Source of the DNA: Ilumatobacteraceae bacterium
GTDB taxonomy: Bacteria > Actinomycetota > Acidimicrobiia > Acidimicrobiales > Ilumatobacteraceae
Direction of reading: 5' to 3'
Assembly: GCA_021299715.1 (NCBI GenBank)
Contig: JAJTEL010000002.1
Coordinates: 186,001-250,000, forward strand
Length of the DNA: 64,000 nt
Shown: piece by piece, positions 9,283-18,513 of the stretch
Position numbering within the stretch: the stretch's first letter is position 1
Layout: each line of letters opens with the position of its first letter
Position numbers and translations under genes: made by a program
Notes under the pieces: model-generated
Database searches by the model: none
What the model saw: the letters and a program-made list of their open reading frames with translations, nothing else
What the model was told of the DNA's origin: nothing

Positions 9283-9960
9283 GTGGCCACAGACAATCTT
9301 GAAAAACTTCGCGAAATAGTTCTGCAGTGGATTGCCTTTGTGGGTATTCGGCGATTGGTTGCTGCAGTGGGAACAGCGCTGTGTGTTGTTGGCGTGGCGT
9401 GGTTTGTGTTGTCGCCGTCGCCAGTTCCTGTTGAATCGGTTCTGCCGGTCGCTACGACTAGTGGTGCATCTCAGCCACAATCGTCTTCCACTGTGCGTGT
9501 GCATGTGGCAGGCGCCGTGAAACGTCCCGGTGTGTATGAACTTCCGGGAACATCGCGCGTCATCGATGCGTTACAGGCCGCGGGTGGGTCGTTAACGTCA
9601 GCCGACCTTGAAGGAATCAACTTGGCACAAACAATCGTTGATGCAGAACAAGTCTTTATTCCGCGTCGCTCTGTTTCCCGACCGCGCGTCACAGTCGCGC
9701 CACGCCATCGACCATCTCCGCAGACCACATCATCCACCGTTCCTAGTAGTTCCTCATCTGAGTCTCGTATTGTCAACATCAACACGGCAACTAGTTCTCA
9801 ATTAGAGACACTCACCGGAGTTGGTCCGGCTACTGCTCGCGCCATCATTGCGTATCGCAACAGCAAAGGCCCGTTCACCAAAGTGGAAGACCTTCTGAAT
9901 GTTCCAGGAATTGGTCCTGCAAAGTTGGCAGGAATGCGTAGCGAAATCAGTGTGTCTTAA
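9283..9960 (+). CDS. comEA: ComEA-family DNA-binding protein
   Basis: ComEA is the membrane-anchored DNA receptor of natural transformation. The 225-residue product has a single N-terminal membrane segment (about residues 18-38), a SLBB domain (VHVAGAVKRPGVYELPGTSR to EQVFIPR), a Ser/Thr/Pro linker and a C-terminal helix-hairpin-helix domain (INTATSSQLETLTGVGPATA and LLNVPGIGPAKLAGM). The start is GTG 9283; no strong ribosome site decides it. comEC and holA lie downstream on the same strand, with one opposite-strand gene in between, in the usual actinobacterial order comEA-comEC-holA. It converges with the membrane-protein gene, overlapping by 4 bases. Confidence 0.92.
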   Translation: MATDNLEKLREIVLQWIAFVGIRRLVAAVGTALCVVGVAWFVLSPSPVPVESVLPVATTSGASQPQSSSTVRVHVAGAVKRPGVYELPGTSRVIDALQAAGGSLTSADLEGINLAQTIVDAEQVFIPRRSVSRPRVTVAPRHRPSPQTTSSTVPSSSSSESRIVNINTATSSQLETLTGVGPATARAIIAYRNSKGPFTKVEDLLNVPGIGPAKLAGMRSEISVS

Positions 9961-10403
9961 AGCGCACCAAGCGCGAGAGCACCAAGAGCAATTCCGCCTA
10001 GTGCGCCCAGCCATATTCCAATTGCTATCGATACGAATGCGCCGAACCACTCACGGCGTCCTACGACGGGGCGTTGTGCAACTCGTGCAGCAGACACCTG
10101 ACCAACGAACCACCACACGACAGCGCTTACAAGAACGGCTAGCAGAATGCGTGTAGACCCACCCGATGAAGGCACGCCAAACAGTGGTAACGCAGGCACG
10201 GCAAGTACAAGACCAACAAACGATGCTGCGCCGCCAATGGGGCCAGACACCAGCCACGAGACAATCATTCCGCCCAACCACAACATGACGGCTACGCCAA
10301 GGGCCATCACTCCACCTGTTCGGCGAACAAAACGGCGAGTGGCAACGACTCCGCCCGGAATGACAAAGCGCGATGACGACGAAGACGGCGCGCGAGAACT
10401 CAC
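9957..10403 (-). CDS. Hypothetical membrane protein between comEA and comEC
   Basis: I do not recognise a family. The 148-residue reading from GTG 10403 has a short Ser/Arg-rich N-terminus and about four hydrophobic segments (VMALGVAVMLWLGGMIVSWLV, FVGLVLAVPALPLF, ILLAVLVSAVVWWFVG and a Gly/Ala/Leu-rich C-terminal segment), consistent with an inner-membrane protein. The frame remains open upstream to 10616, but those extra residues are Arg/Thr-rich and overlap comEC, so I prefer 10403; the start is uncertain. It lies antiparallel inside the com cluster and is divergent from comEC by about 43 bases. Confidence 0.6.
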   Translation of the reverse strand: MSSRAPSSSSSRFVIPGGVVATRRFVRRTGGVMALGVAVMLWLGGMIVSWLVSGPIGGAASFVGLVLAVPALPLFGVPSSGGSTRILLAVLVSAVVWWFVGQVSAARVAQRPVVGRREWFGAFVSIAIGIWLGALGGIALGALALGAL

Positions 10404-10446
10404 GTCTTCATCGTACGTTGCCAGTAGTGGCCGAAAGAGACACTTC

Positions 10447-11817
10447 GTGCTTTCGTCGTCACGTACAGCTGTCCTTGCCTGCTGCGTGTGGATCTGCACG
10501 TTGGTAGGGGAGTCATATCCCTCGCTTGCACGGTTGCGCTGGGTGGTGGTTCTTCTGTTGGTGTGGATGTTTCTCAGGCGAGTACGACTACTGGCACTAG
10601 TGGGCATTAGCTGCATGGCCGGAATTGTTGGCGGTGCATCTGCGTGGAATGTTCCGGTGACACTTTCGACAACTGAATGTTCTGGTGTTGCCGTCTTGCG
10701 CTCCGACCCTCAACCGCAATTTTCCGGAACTCGTGTAGTTCTCGAATTAGACGGTCAGAGATACATCGCACAGTCATATGGCGGGCCAAGCCGTCGCTTG
10801 GCACAACGTTCAGCAGGTGAGTCCGTCGTCATTCGTGGAACGTGCTCACCGCTGCAGGGAAACTTTGTGCGAGCAGATCAAGTGAGGCACATTGTGGGCC
10901 GATTGTCTGTGGAGTATGTCTCAGAAAGTTTTGGAGAAGGCAATGCAGTATTGCGTGCAGCAAATCGCATGCGTACGTCAATGAACGATGGCGTGGCGCC
11001 AATGAGTCATGACACGCGGTCTCTCTTTATGGGATTGGTGGTAGGTGACGACAGACTTCAGCCGCGCGACATGGTGCAACGGTTTCGCAACAGTGGGCTG
11101 TCGCACTTATGCGCAGCCTCTGGCCAAAACGTTGCGTATCTACTTGCGCTCGCCTCGCCAGTACTAAAAAGACGATCGCCACGAATGCGCTGGCTCATCA
11201 CACTGTGCATTATTGGTTGGTTTGTGGTGTTAACTCGCGGAGAGCCATCGGTCTTGCGTGCTGGTTGGATGGCTGCGGCAGTGGCAACGAACGCATTGCG
11301 CCGCACGCCCATGAATGCGCGAACTGTGTTGTCGCTATCTGTCGTGTGTTTGTTACTGATTGACCCGATGCTCGCGTGGAGTATTGGCTTTGCATTGTCG
11401 GTGGGTGCAACCGCAGGTCTCGCGTGGTTGTCGGCACCATTCGGGCGCATTGTGGGCGGTCGTGGGGTCTTGGCATCGACGCTGGCGGCACAAGTTGGCA
11501 CAGTGCCGGTGTCGCTCGCTGTCTTTGGTTCAGTTCCCGTTGTGTCGTTGGTGACAAATCCACTTGCCTTGCCTGTGGCAGGAGCAGTGATGACCGTTGG
11601 GTTGCCGCTGTCTTTATTGGCATCCACTCTTTCGCCGTTGCAAGGAGTTGTGTCGGCAGGTCTCTCGGTGCCCGTTGTGTGGGTAGACACAGTGGCGCGC
11701 CTCGGTTCAGCACTGTCGCCTCACGGAGCACTCAACACTGCGTTGTGGGCTGTTGTCGTCATGTGGGTGGCTCTGCGGTGGAATCGGGTCCATCGGCTCA
11801 CCTCTGTGGCAGGGTAG
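10447..11817 (+). CDS. comEC: ComEC/Rec2-family DNA translocation channel
   Basis: ComEC forms the inner-membrane channel for incoming single-stranded DNA. The roughly 456-residue product has N-terminal membrane segments, an OB-like soluble region and the competence domain with LFMGLVVGDDRL, FRNSGLSHLCAASGQNVAYL and many following transmembrane helices. It ends soon after the membrane domain and lacks the C-terminal metallo-beta-lactamase domain found in the long form. The frame is open back to 10147, but that extension is Pro/Thr/Arg-rich and lies over the opposite-strand gene. GTG 10447, preceded by AAAGAGA, is the most sensible start. holA starts 5 bases after the stop. Confidence 0.9.
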   Translation: MLSSSRTAVLACCVWICTLVGESYPSLARLRWVVVLLLVWMFLRRVRLLALVGISCMAGIVGGASAWNVPVTLSTTECSGVAVLRSDPQPQFSGTRVVLELDGQRYIAQSYGGPSRRLAQRSAGESVVIRGTCSPLQGNFVRADQVRHIVGRLSVEYVSESFGEGNAVLRAANRMRTSMNDGVAPMSHDTRSLFMGLVVGDDRLQPRDMVQRFRNSGLSHLCAASGQNVAYLLALASPVLKRRSPRMRWLITLCIIGWFVVLTRGEPSVLRAGWMAAAVATNALRRTPMNARTVLSLSVVCLLLIDPMLAWSIGFALSVGATAGLAWLSAPFGRIVGGRGVLASTLAAQVGTVPVSLAVFGSVPVVSLVTNPLALPVAGAVMTVGLPLSLLASTLSPLQGVVSAGLSVPVVWVDTVARLGSALSPHGALNTALWAVVVMWVALRWNRVHRLTSVAG

Positions 11818-11821
11818 AGGC

Positions 11822-12811
11822 GTGGCAACGTACCTCATCTCTGGCGACGAGACCCTCATCAGTCTTGAACTCACGTCGCTCGTCGATCGTCTCGTTGGCG
11901 ACAACGACCGCTCAATGATGGTGGACGACTTCGACTGTTCCGAATCCACATTCACGCTCGCGCCAGTAATTGATGCTCTCACCACAATGTCGTTGTTCTT
12001 AGAACGCAAAGTGGTTGTGGTGCGTCACCTACACGACCTTCCCGCTGAACATGTCGACAACTTTGTGGCAGCCATCGACGCTTGTATCGACGAGGCCGAC
12101 CTTGTCATTACATCTACGGGCAAAGTGCTGAAGTCAATTAACGATGCGCTAAAGCGAGTGAAGGCAGAAACAATTGGTGCGGTCGTTATTAGCAATCAAG
12201 GCGAACGCATTAAGTGGGTCGAATCAAAACTGGTAGAAGCCGGCTTTACCTATTCAGCCGATGCAGCGCGACTCATCTCTGGTTGGTTTGGTGGAGACCA
12301 AGCGCGCGTTGCAGGCCTCATTGCCACACTCACCTCCACGTACGGAGAAGGGGCAAAACTTTCTCGTTCCGACATTGAAATTTTCTTGGGCGAAGCGGGA
12401 AGCATTGCGCCGTGGGATCTCACCGACGCCATCGACAAAGGCGACGCAAACACTGCGTTGGTCATGCTTCATCGCATGTTGGCCGACTCTCATCCCATGC
12501 AAATTCTTGCGCTGTTGGCAAATCGTTATGCACAAATGATGAAGATCGACGGACGAGGAGTGCGCACCGCAGCCGACGCAGTTCAAATATTGGGCGGCAA
12601 AGAATTCACCGCCAAAAAAGTTCTCGAGCAATATCAGCGGTTAGGTAGTGCGGGAATCTCTCGTGCCATTTCACTTATTGCCACCGCAGATCTCGATTTA
12701 CGTGGCGGAAAAGATTGGGAACCAGAACTCGTCATGGAAGTTCTTGTGGCCCGTCTTGCGCGTTTGGGTGGTGCGACACCTGCTCCACGGGCGCGCGCAG
12801 GCAAGCGTTAG
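11822..12811 (+). CDS. holA: DNA polymerase III delta subunit
   Basis: The delta subunit of the clamp loader opens the sliding beta clamp. The 329-residue protein has the family N-terminus (ATYLISGDETLISLELTSLVDRLVG), the AAA-like region with KVVVVRHLHDLPAE, and the C-terminal collar domain (ANRYAQMMKIDGRG, FTAKKVLEQYQRLG, LVMEVLVARLARLG). GTG 11822 follows the comEC stop by 4 bases and matches the usual start of the family; longer readings would begin inside comEC. The comEC-holA-rpsT order is the normal actinobacterial arrangement and supports the call, since delta subunits are poorly conserved. Confidence 0.9.
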   Translation: MATYLISGDETLISLELTSLVDRLVGDNDRSMMVDDFDCSESTFTLAPVIDALTTMSLFLERKVVVVRHLHDLPAEHVDNFVAAIDACIDEADLVITSTGKVLKSINDALKRVKAETIGAVVISNQGERIKWVESKLVEAGFTYSADAARLISGWFGGDQARVAGLIATLTSTYGEGAKLSRSDIEIFLGEAGSIAPWDLTDAIDKGDANTALVMLHRMLADSHPMQILALLANRYAQMMKIDGRGVRTAADAVQILGGKEFTAKKVLEQYQRLGSAGISRAISLIATADLDLRGGKDWEPELVMEVLVARLARLGGATPAPRARAGKR

Positions 12812-12837
12812 AAAAAGAATTGGCGTCGGTACGACGC
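12812..12837 (-). terminator. Terminator of rpsT
   Basis: A perfect 6-bp GC-rich stem, GCGTCG (12823-12828) with CGACGC (12832-12837), and a 3-base loop. Read on the minus strand it is followed a few bases later by a T-rich run (complement of AAAAAG, 12813-12818). It lies just after the rpsT stop and between two converging genes, so it may also stop holA transcripts. Confidence 0.5.
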
Positions 12838-12850
12838 TAAAAGCCAGAAA

Positions 12851-13105
12851 TTATTTGGCGGCGTTGAGGCGCTTCATCAAGCGGCTCTTGCGGCGGGCTG
12901 CTGCATTCGGATGAATGATGCCCTTTGATGCGGCCTTGTCGATGCGCTTCACAGCGGCACGTGCACTTTCGTCTGCTTCGGGGGTTCCGACAGCTGCGAC
13001 AGCGGTACGTACACGGGTCTTCAGTTCGCTCTTGACAGCCTTGTTGCGATCGGCTGCTTTTGCGTTGGTAAGAATGCGCTTCTTTTGGCTCTTGATGTTT
13101 GCCAC
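12851..13105 (-). CDS. rpsT: 30S ribosomal protein S20
   Basis: S20 binds 16S rRNA early in 30S assembly. The 84-residue, highly basic protein starts [25 protein letters not shown] and ends in [16 protein letters not shown], matching the family. I chose GTG 13105 since S20 proteins begin M-A-N-I-K; a TTG at 13114 would add three residues. It is on the minus strand between holA and lepA, which is the conserved actinobacterial neighbourhood, and is divergent from lepA with a 64-base promoter gap. A terminator hairpin follows its stop. Confidence 0.95.
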   Translation of the reverse strand: MANIKSQKKRILTNAKAADRNKAVKSELKTRVRTAVAAVGTPEADESARAAVKRIDKAASKGIIHPNAAARRKSRLMKRLNAAK

Positions 13106-13169
13106 GAGTTTCAAGGCTATCGGCGTATACCCCCGTCACCAACCGCCACAGGTAGGCTCCAAACTGCCC

Positions 13170-14954
13170 ATGGACATCTCAAAAATCCGCAATTTCTCCA
13201 TCATTGCCCACATTGACCATGGCAAGTCGACCCTCTCTGACCGCATCCTGGAAATGACGGGGGCTGTTGAAGCCCGCGACATGAAGGCCCAGTATCTCGA
13301 CTCAATGGATCTTGAGCGTGAGCGCGGCATCACCATTAAGGCGCAAAACGTTCGCGTCGAATGGAAGGGTCACACGTTTCACCTCATCGATACGCCCGGT
13401 CACGTCGACTTTGGATACGAAGTCAGTCGCTCACTTGCTGCATGTGAAGGTGTGGTGCTGGTGGTGGACGCGGCACAGGGCATCGAAGCGCAAACCTTGG
13501 CGAACTGTTACTTGGCCTTAGAGAACGATCTCGAAATTGTTGCTGTGCTGAACAAGATTGACCTGCCGGCAGCAGATCCCGACCGATACGCGCAAGAAAT
13601 TGAAAACATCTTGGGCATCCCAGCCGAAGACATTCTTCGCATCTCTGCAAAAACTGGTGAGGGCGTCCCCGATCTGTTGGATGCGGTCATTGAACGCATT
13701 CCTGCGCCAACAGGTGATGCCAATGCACCCTTGCAGGCTCTCATCTTCGACTCGCAGTTCGACCAATATCGCGGCGTCGTCTCCAGTGTTCGCGTTATGC
13801 AAGGCCGGCTGAACACCGGCAGCAAGTTGCAGTTCATGCAGGCTCGTGCAACCCACGAAGCAATTGAAATTGGTGCACGTCGTCCGGTGACCACTCCCAT
13901 GCCAGACCTCGGACCTGGCGAAGTGGGTTACCTCATTGCCGGAATCAAAGATGTTGCAGAAGCGCGCAGTGGTGAAACTGTTACAACGGTGACCGGCGGT
14001 GCAACCGAACCGCTTCCCGGATATCGCGACCCAAAGGCGATGGTGTTCTGTGGTTTGTATCCCATCGACGGGGACGACTTCGAGAACTTGCGTGAGAGTT
14101 TGGAAAAACTCAAGCTAAACGATGCATCAATCACCTACGAACCAGAGTCATCAGGAGCCTTGGGTTTCGGATTCCGTTGCGGATTTCTTGGTCTTCTTCA
14201 CATGGAAATTGTGAAAGAACGCCTTGAGCGAGAATTCAACTTGGCACTTATCGCCACAGCACCGTCTGTTGCGTATCGGGTGACAAAGACCGACGGCGAA
14301 GTCTTGGTGGTGGAAAACCCTGCCGATCTTCCACCAACTCAGAACATCAACTACATCGAAGAACCGTTCTTCAAAGTCAGCATTATCACTCCGAAGGATT
14401 ACACCGGCACCCTCATGGACCTGTGTCAAACACGTCGCGGAGAGATGGTGAAGTTGGAATACTTGTCGCCAGAGCGTGTTGAGTTGCACTATCTCATTCC
14501 GTTAGCGGAAGTTGTTGTGGACTTCTTCGATCAAATGAAGAGCCGTACGCAGGGGTATGCAAGTTTGGACTACGAACTTGAGGGGTATCGCCCCAGCAAT
14601 CTCGTTTTGGTCGACATTCTTCTTAATGGTTTGGCTGCAGACGCCTTCAGCACCATCGTGCACCGCGACAAAGCGTTCGATTACGGACGCCGCATGTGTG
14701 AGAAATTGCGCGAACTTATTCCGCGCCAAATGTTCGATGTGCCAATTCAGGCCGCAATTGGTGGCAAGGTCATCGCCCGCGAGACAGTGAAGGCCAAGCG
14801 CAAAGACGTGTTAGCGAAGTGCTACGGCGGTGACATCACGCGTAAGCGCAAACTGCTGGAGAAGCAGAAGGAAGGCAAGAAGAAAATGAAAGCAATTGGT
14901 CGGGTAGAAGTACCAGGCGATGTTTTCATTAGTGCCTTGAAGTTGGACGATTAA
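13170..14954 (+). CDS. lepA: Elongation factor 4 (LepA)
   Basis: LepA is a ribosome-associated translational GTPase that can back-translocate ribosomes and affects initiation and assembly. The 594-residue protein has the G domain with [14 protein letters not shown], the [11 protein letters not shown] switch, [14 protein letters not shown] and [10 protein letters not shown], then domains II to V and the LepA-specific C-terminal domain ([27 protein letters not shown]). The start ATG 13170 gives the conserved [20 protein letters not shown] terminus; the frame is open further upstream over rpsT but that is not conserved. It overlaps the following MFS gene by one base. Confidence 0.97.
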   Translation: MDISKIRNFSIIAHIDHGKSTLSDRILEMTGAVEARDMKAQYLDSMDLERERGITIKAQNVRVEWKGHTFHLIDTPGHVDFGYEVSRSLAACEGVVLVVDAAQGIEAQTLANCYLALENDLEIVAVLNKIDLPAADPDRYAQEIENILGIPAEDILRISAKTGEGVPDLLDAVIERIPAPTGDANAPLQALIFDSQFDQYRGVVSSVRVMQGRLNTGSKLQFMQARATHEAIEIGARRPVTTPMPDLGPGEVGYLIAGIKDVAEARSGETVTTVTGGATEPLPGYRDPKAMVFCGLYPIDGDDFENLRESLEKLKLNDASITYEPESSGALGFGFRCGFLGLLHMEIVKERLEREFNLALIATAPSVAYRVTKTDGEVLVVENPADLPPTQNINYIEEPFFKVSIITPKDYTGTLMDLCQTRRGEMVKLEYLSPERVELHYLIPLAEVVVDFFDQMKSRTQGYASLDYELEGYRPSNLVLVDILLNGLAADAFSTIVHRDKAFDYGRRMCEKLRELIPRQMFDVPIQAAIGGKVIARETVKAKRKDVLAKCYGGDITRKRKLLEKQKEGKKKMKAIGRVEVPGDVFISALKLDD

Positions 14955-16156
14955 TGTCCACCAGCGAGACGGCCAGCAAGGCGAGCCCGTTTCGCTCGCT
15001 TCAACACCGCAATGTGCGTGTGTATTTCATAGGGCTGTTGCTTTCGAATGTGGGAACGTGGCTGCAGTTCACCGCAACATCAATTCTCATCTATCGCATT
15101 AACGAGCGCGCCACCGATGCTGGCTTGAACACGTTGTTCCAGTTTTTGCCCATGCTGTTGTTGGGTGCGTGGGCAGGCGGGTTTGCAGACAGGCACGATC
15201 GCCGCACGGTCACCATTTGGACGCAGTCTGCTCTCTTGTTGCAGGCCGTCATGTTGGCCATTGCAGACTTCGGTGGCTTTGTATCGCTTCCTGTTATCTA
15301 TGCGCTGTCGCTCGTGCTGGGAGTTGCCAACGCAATTGACAATCCATCGCGGCGAGGGTTGGTCACCGAACTTGTAGAACCGGCAGAGATATCGAATGCC
15401 ATGTCACTGAACACAACAGTGATGACAGGTTCTCGAATTTTTGGCCCCGCACTTGCTGCCGTACTTATTGGCCCGCTTGGCACTGCATGGTTGTTCGCCA
15501 TGAATGCTCTGTCGTATGTGGCTGTGCTGTGGTCGTTGCTGGCACTACGACGTTCGGAAATGATTCCTTCGCCGCCTGCGCCTCGTACGGGTAAACCCGT
15601 GCGCGAAGCAATGGCATTTGTATGGGGCGATCCGTTTCTTCGTTATTCGTTTGTTGTGTTTGCCATTGTCAGCACATTCGCTTTTAACTACAGCGTGGTA
15701 CTTCCGAAGTTGAGTGACGTGCAGTGGGGTCAAGAGAATGGGTATCCCATCCTTCTCACCATCGTGAGTATCGGAAGCATTGGTGGCGCGCTCAGCACTG
15801 CGCGTTTTCGTGTGGTGGGTATTCGTTGGTACGGCATCTTGGTGACCATTAATGCGTTGTCATGTATTGCGCTTGGCTTTGCGCCGAACTTTTGGGTGGC
15901 CTGCTTGGTTGCGTTGCCACTTGGTTTTGGCGGAACAGGTCTCGTTGCATCCATGACAGGCATTAGTCAGCAAAAGACATCGCCAGAAATGCGAAGTCGA
16001 TTGCTCGCACTTCAGTCAGTCGCATTTTTGGGTTCAACACCAATCGGCGGACCTATCACTGGCTGGATCGGCGACCACATCAGTATTCAATGGTCGCTTG
16101 CGTACGGCGGTTTTCTTAGCCTGGCAGTATTGCCATTACTTCGGAGGGCAAAATGA
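14954..16156 (+). CDS. MFS transporter (transmembrane secretion effector/MFS_3 type)
   Basis: A 400-residue protein with about 12 predicted membrane segments, of the major facilitator subgroup that includes enterobactin exporter EntS and multidrug efflux proteins. The loop 2-3 signature GGFADRHDRRTV and the NAIDNPSRRGLVTELV segment are typical. The substrate is unknown. Its start overlaps the lepA stop by one base and its stop overlaps the photolyase start (ATGA), so lepA, this gene and phr look cotranscribed. It is a distant paralogue of the transporter at 47504-48766. Confidence 0.85.
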   Translation: MSTSETASKASPFRSLQHRNVRVYFIGLLLSNVGTWLQFTATSILIYRINERATDAGLNTLFQFLPMLLLGAWAGGFADRHDRRTVTIWTQSALLLQAVMLAIADFGGFVSLPVIYALSLVLGVANAIDNPSRRGLVTELVEPAEISNAMSLNTTVMTGSRIFGPALAAVLIGPLGTAWLFAMNALSYVAVLWSLLALRRSEMIPSPPAPRTGKPVREAMAFVWGDPFLRYSFVVFAIVSTFAFNYSVVLPKLSDVQWGQENGYPILLTIVSIGSIGGALSTARFRVVGIRWYGILVTINALSCIALGFAPNFWVACLVALPLGFGGTGLVASMTGISQQKTSPEMRSRLLALQSVAFLGSTPIGGPITGWIGDHISIQWSLAYGGFLSLAVLPLLRRAK

Positions 16157-17499
16157 GCATTGCTATTTGGTGGATCCGACGCGATATGCGTCTAGCCGAC
16201 AACGCGGCGCTTACTTCGGCAGCGGCTCGCGGTTCGGTGGTTCCACTGTTTGTAGTTGATCCGGCATTCCAAAAAGCTGGTGTTGCGCGTACGCAGTTCA
16301 TGTTTGCAACATTGCGCTCATTAGACCTTTCGGCTGAGCGCGCGATTATCTTGCGCCATGCCGACCCTGTCACTGAAGTGGTGTCGTTCGCCAAAGAGGT
16401 GGGTGCAAACAGCGTTCATGTTGCCGCCGATTTTTCGCCATATGGTCGTGCCCGTGATGCGAAAGTTCGAACGGCGCTTCAGCAGGCCGGAATTGAGTTT
16501 GTCGAGGCTGATTCTCCTTATGCAGTGAATCCCGGAACTGTTCTAAAAGACGACGGAACACCGTTGAAAGTCTTTACACCGTTTTACAAGCGGTGGATGA
16601 ATCACGTTCATCTCGAAAATAGAACTGCTTCCAAGATTCAGTGGCATGATGCGCGTTCGCTGTGTCACGGGTATCCCAGCACCGATGCACCAGACGGTTC
16701 CATTTTTCCCGTTGGCGAAGAGGCAACATGGCTACGGTGGACTGAGTGGTCATCGCAATCACTCGATGGGTACAAAGCCAACAGAGATAATCCGGGAATA
16801 GACGGAACCTCGCGGCTGTCCGCCGCTCTTCGCTTTGGTGTGATCCACCCGCGCCAATTACTTCGAGTGCTCCCGCCGTCTGCCGGCGGTGACCACTTTC
16901 GTAGTGAGTTGGCGTGGCGAGAGTTTTACGCCGATGTTCTCTTTCACCTGCCTCAGACGCAGTGGCAGAACTTGCAAACAAAAATGAATGTTCTTCCCGT
17001 CGATTCGGGTCCAACAGCAGATGAACGCTTTGCGAGATTCTGTGCCGCACAAACTGGTTATCCCGTTGTTGATGCCGGAATTCGACAAATGATTGCAACT
17101 GGTTGGATGCACAATCGCGTGCGCATGATCGTTGCCAGTTTCTTGGTGAAAGACCTGCACTTGCCATGGCAGTGGGGTGCACGATTCTTCATGACACATC
17201 TCATCGATGGCGATACAGCATCGAATAATCACGGATGGCAGTGGACCGCCGGAACAGGTACCGATGCGGCGCCGTATTTCCGTGTTTTCAATCCAACATC
17301 CCAAAGTGAGAAATTCGACCCGACTGGTTCGTATATTCGTGAATGGATTCCCGAACTCGCAGATGTGGACAATGCTCATATTCACGCACCGTGGACTCTC
17401 GGACTTCTTGCTCCCAGCGCATATCCAGAGCCCATGGTGGACCATGCGGTGGAGCGTGAAGAGGCATTAGCCCGATACAAAGCCGTCAGCGGAAAGTAA
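16153..17499 (+). CDS. phr: Deoxyribodipyrimidine photolyase
   Basis: Photolyase uses FAD and blue light to split cyclobutane pyrimidine dimers. The 448-residue protein has the N-terminal Rossmann antenna-binding domain (IAIWWIRRDMRLADNAAL) and the C-terminal FAD-binding domain (WREFYADVLFHLP, GYPVVDAGIRQMIATGWMHNR, DTASNNHGWQWTAGTGTDAAPYFRVFNP, with the conserved Trp-rich electron-transfer region). It is most like class I CPD photolyases, although cryptochrome-like functions cannot be excluded from sequence alone. The gene overlaps the MFS stop as ATGA. Photolyase is consistent with an organism exposed to sunlight. Confidence 0.92.
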   Translation: MSIAIWWIRRDMRLADNAALTSAAARGSVVPLFVVDPAFQKAGVARTQFMFATLRSLDLSAERAIILRHADPVTEVVSFAKEVGANSVHVAADFSPYGRARDAKVRTALQQAGIEFVEADSPYAVNPGTVLKDDGTPLKVFTPFYKRWMNHVHLENRTASKIQWHDARSLCHGYPSTDAPDGSIFPVGEEATWLRWTEWSSQSLDGYKANRDNPGIDGTSRLSAALRFGVIHPRQLLRVLPPSAGGDHFRSELAWREFYADVLFHLPQTQWQNLQTKMNVLPVDSGPTADERFARFCAAQTGYPVVDAGIRQMIATGWMHNRVRMIVASFLVKDLHLPWQWGARFFMTHLIDGDTASNNHGWQWTAGTGTDAAPYFRVFNPTSQSEKFDPTGSYIREWIPELADVDNAHIHAPWTLGLLAPSAYPEPMVDHAVEREEALARYKAVSGK

Positions 17500-17511
17500 A
17501 ATCACCACATC

Positions 17512-18513
17512 ATGTTGGACGAACGCAAGACCGCAATTCTTCGGGCAGTAGTCCAGGAATATGTCGCGTCGGGCCAACCGGTGGGTTCCACTCACATCGC
17601 CAACTTGCCGTCGGTAAAGGTGTCGTCGGCCACGGTACGCAACGAGATGGCCGCACTGGAACAAGATGGCTACCTTGCTCAGCCGCATACCTCCGCTGGT
17701 CGAATCCCCACAGACAAGGGGTACCGCCACTTTGTTGACTCCATTACGCCCGAGTCGTTGGTGGCCGATGCGCAAGCCACTCAGGTGGGCGAATTCTTCA
17801 GCGCAGCGCATGGCCGTTTGGAAGATTTGTTGCGTCACACCACCACATTGTTGGCCAACATCACACACCACACAGCGGTTGTGGTGGGTCCAGAAGTAGA
17901 AACAGCCACAGTGCGTGCGGTGCATATCAGCAGGGTGACCCCAAGAACCGCAACTGTGGTCATGGTTATGTCAAACCACGGAGTAGAAAACGAAACAATT
18001 CAAATTTCCGACGACATAAGTGACATTCACATCTCGTCTGCAGTGGCTCATCTCGGAAGATTCCTCGTCGATCATTCTTTGGGTGACATTGATTCCATAC
18101 CATCAGCGAACGATGCCCATGTTGATGCGGTGTGTTACGCCACGCTCAACGCGCTGGCGCGTCATCGTAAAGACAAGCCCGTGTTTGTTGGAGGTGCATC
18201 GTCATTGGCCAATGCTTTCGACGCGGTTGACGTTGTGCGCGATGTGCTCACCACTATCGAGCAGCAATTTGTCGTTGTCTCTTTGCTTCAAGATCTTCTC
18301 GATCGTGGCTTGTCTGTTGCTATTGGTGCAGAACATGGCATTGAGCAATTGTCTGCGTGTTCTGTCATTGTCGCGCCAGTTATTGCAGATGGTGAAGCAA
18401 TCGGATCTGTGGGTGTTCTGGGTCCCACTCGCATGAATTACCCGCAAGCGTTGAACACGGTGGAAGTTGTCAGCGAACAATTGGGTCGCCGAATTGCCGA
18501 GGGTGCATCGTGA
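17512..18513 (+). CDS. hrcA: Heat-inducible transcription repressor HrcA
   Basis: HrcA represses chaperone genes by binding CIRCE operators. The 333-residue protein begins LDERKTAILRAVVQEYVASGQPVGS and has the winged-helix segment VSSATVRNEMAALEQDGYLAQPHTSAGRIPTDKGYR, with the C-terminal GAF-like domain ending TRMNYPQALNTVEVVSEQLGRR. No CIRCE inverted repeat is visible upstream, so if it is autoregulated the operator differs. A TAAAAT hexamer (17497-17502) 9 bases before ATG 17512 is a probable -10 with a very short leader. Its stop overlaps dnaJ (GTGA), giving the classical hrcA-dnaJ pair. Confidence 0.95.
   Translation: MLDERKTAILRAVVQEYVASGQPVGSTHIANLPSVKVSSATVRNEMAALEQDGYLAQPHTSAGRIPTDKGYRHFVDSITPESLVADAQATQVGEFFSAAHGRLEDLLRHTTTLLANITHHTAVVVGPEVETATVRAVHISRVTPRTATVVMVMSNHGVENETIQISDDISDIHISSAVAHLGRFLVDHSLGDIDSIPSANDAHVDAVCYATLNALARHRKDKPVFVGGASSLANAFDAVDVVRDVLTTIEQQFVVVSLLQDLLDRGLSVAIGAEHGIEQLSACSVIVAPVIADGEAIGSVGVLGPTRMNYPQALNTVEVVSEQLGRRIAEGAS

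Noticed and set aside
10147-10446. N-terminal 100-residue extension of ComEC.
   Set aside because: Pro/Thr/Arg-rich and reads over the membrane-protein gene on the other strand; not a ComEC feature.
17440-17511. CIRCE operator upstream of hrcA.
   Set aside because: No TTAGCACTC/GAGTGCTAA-type inverted repeat is present there or before dnaJ.
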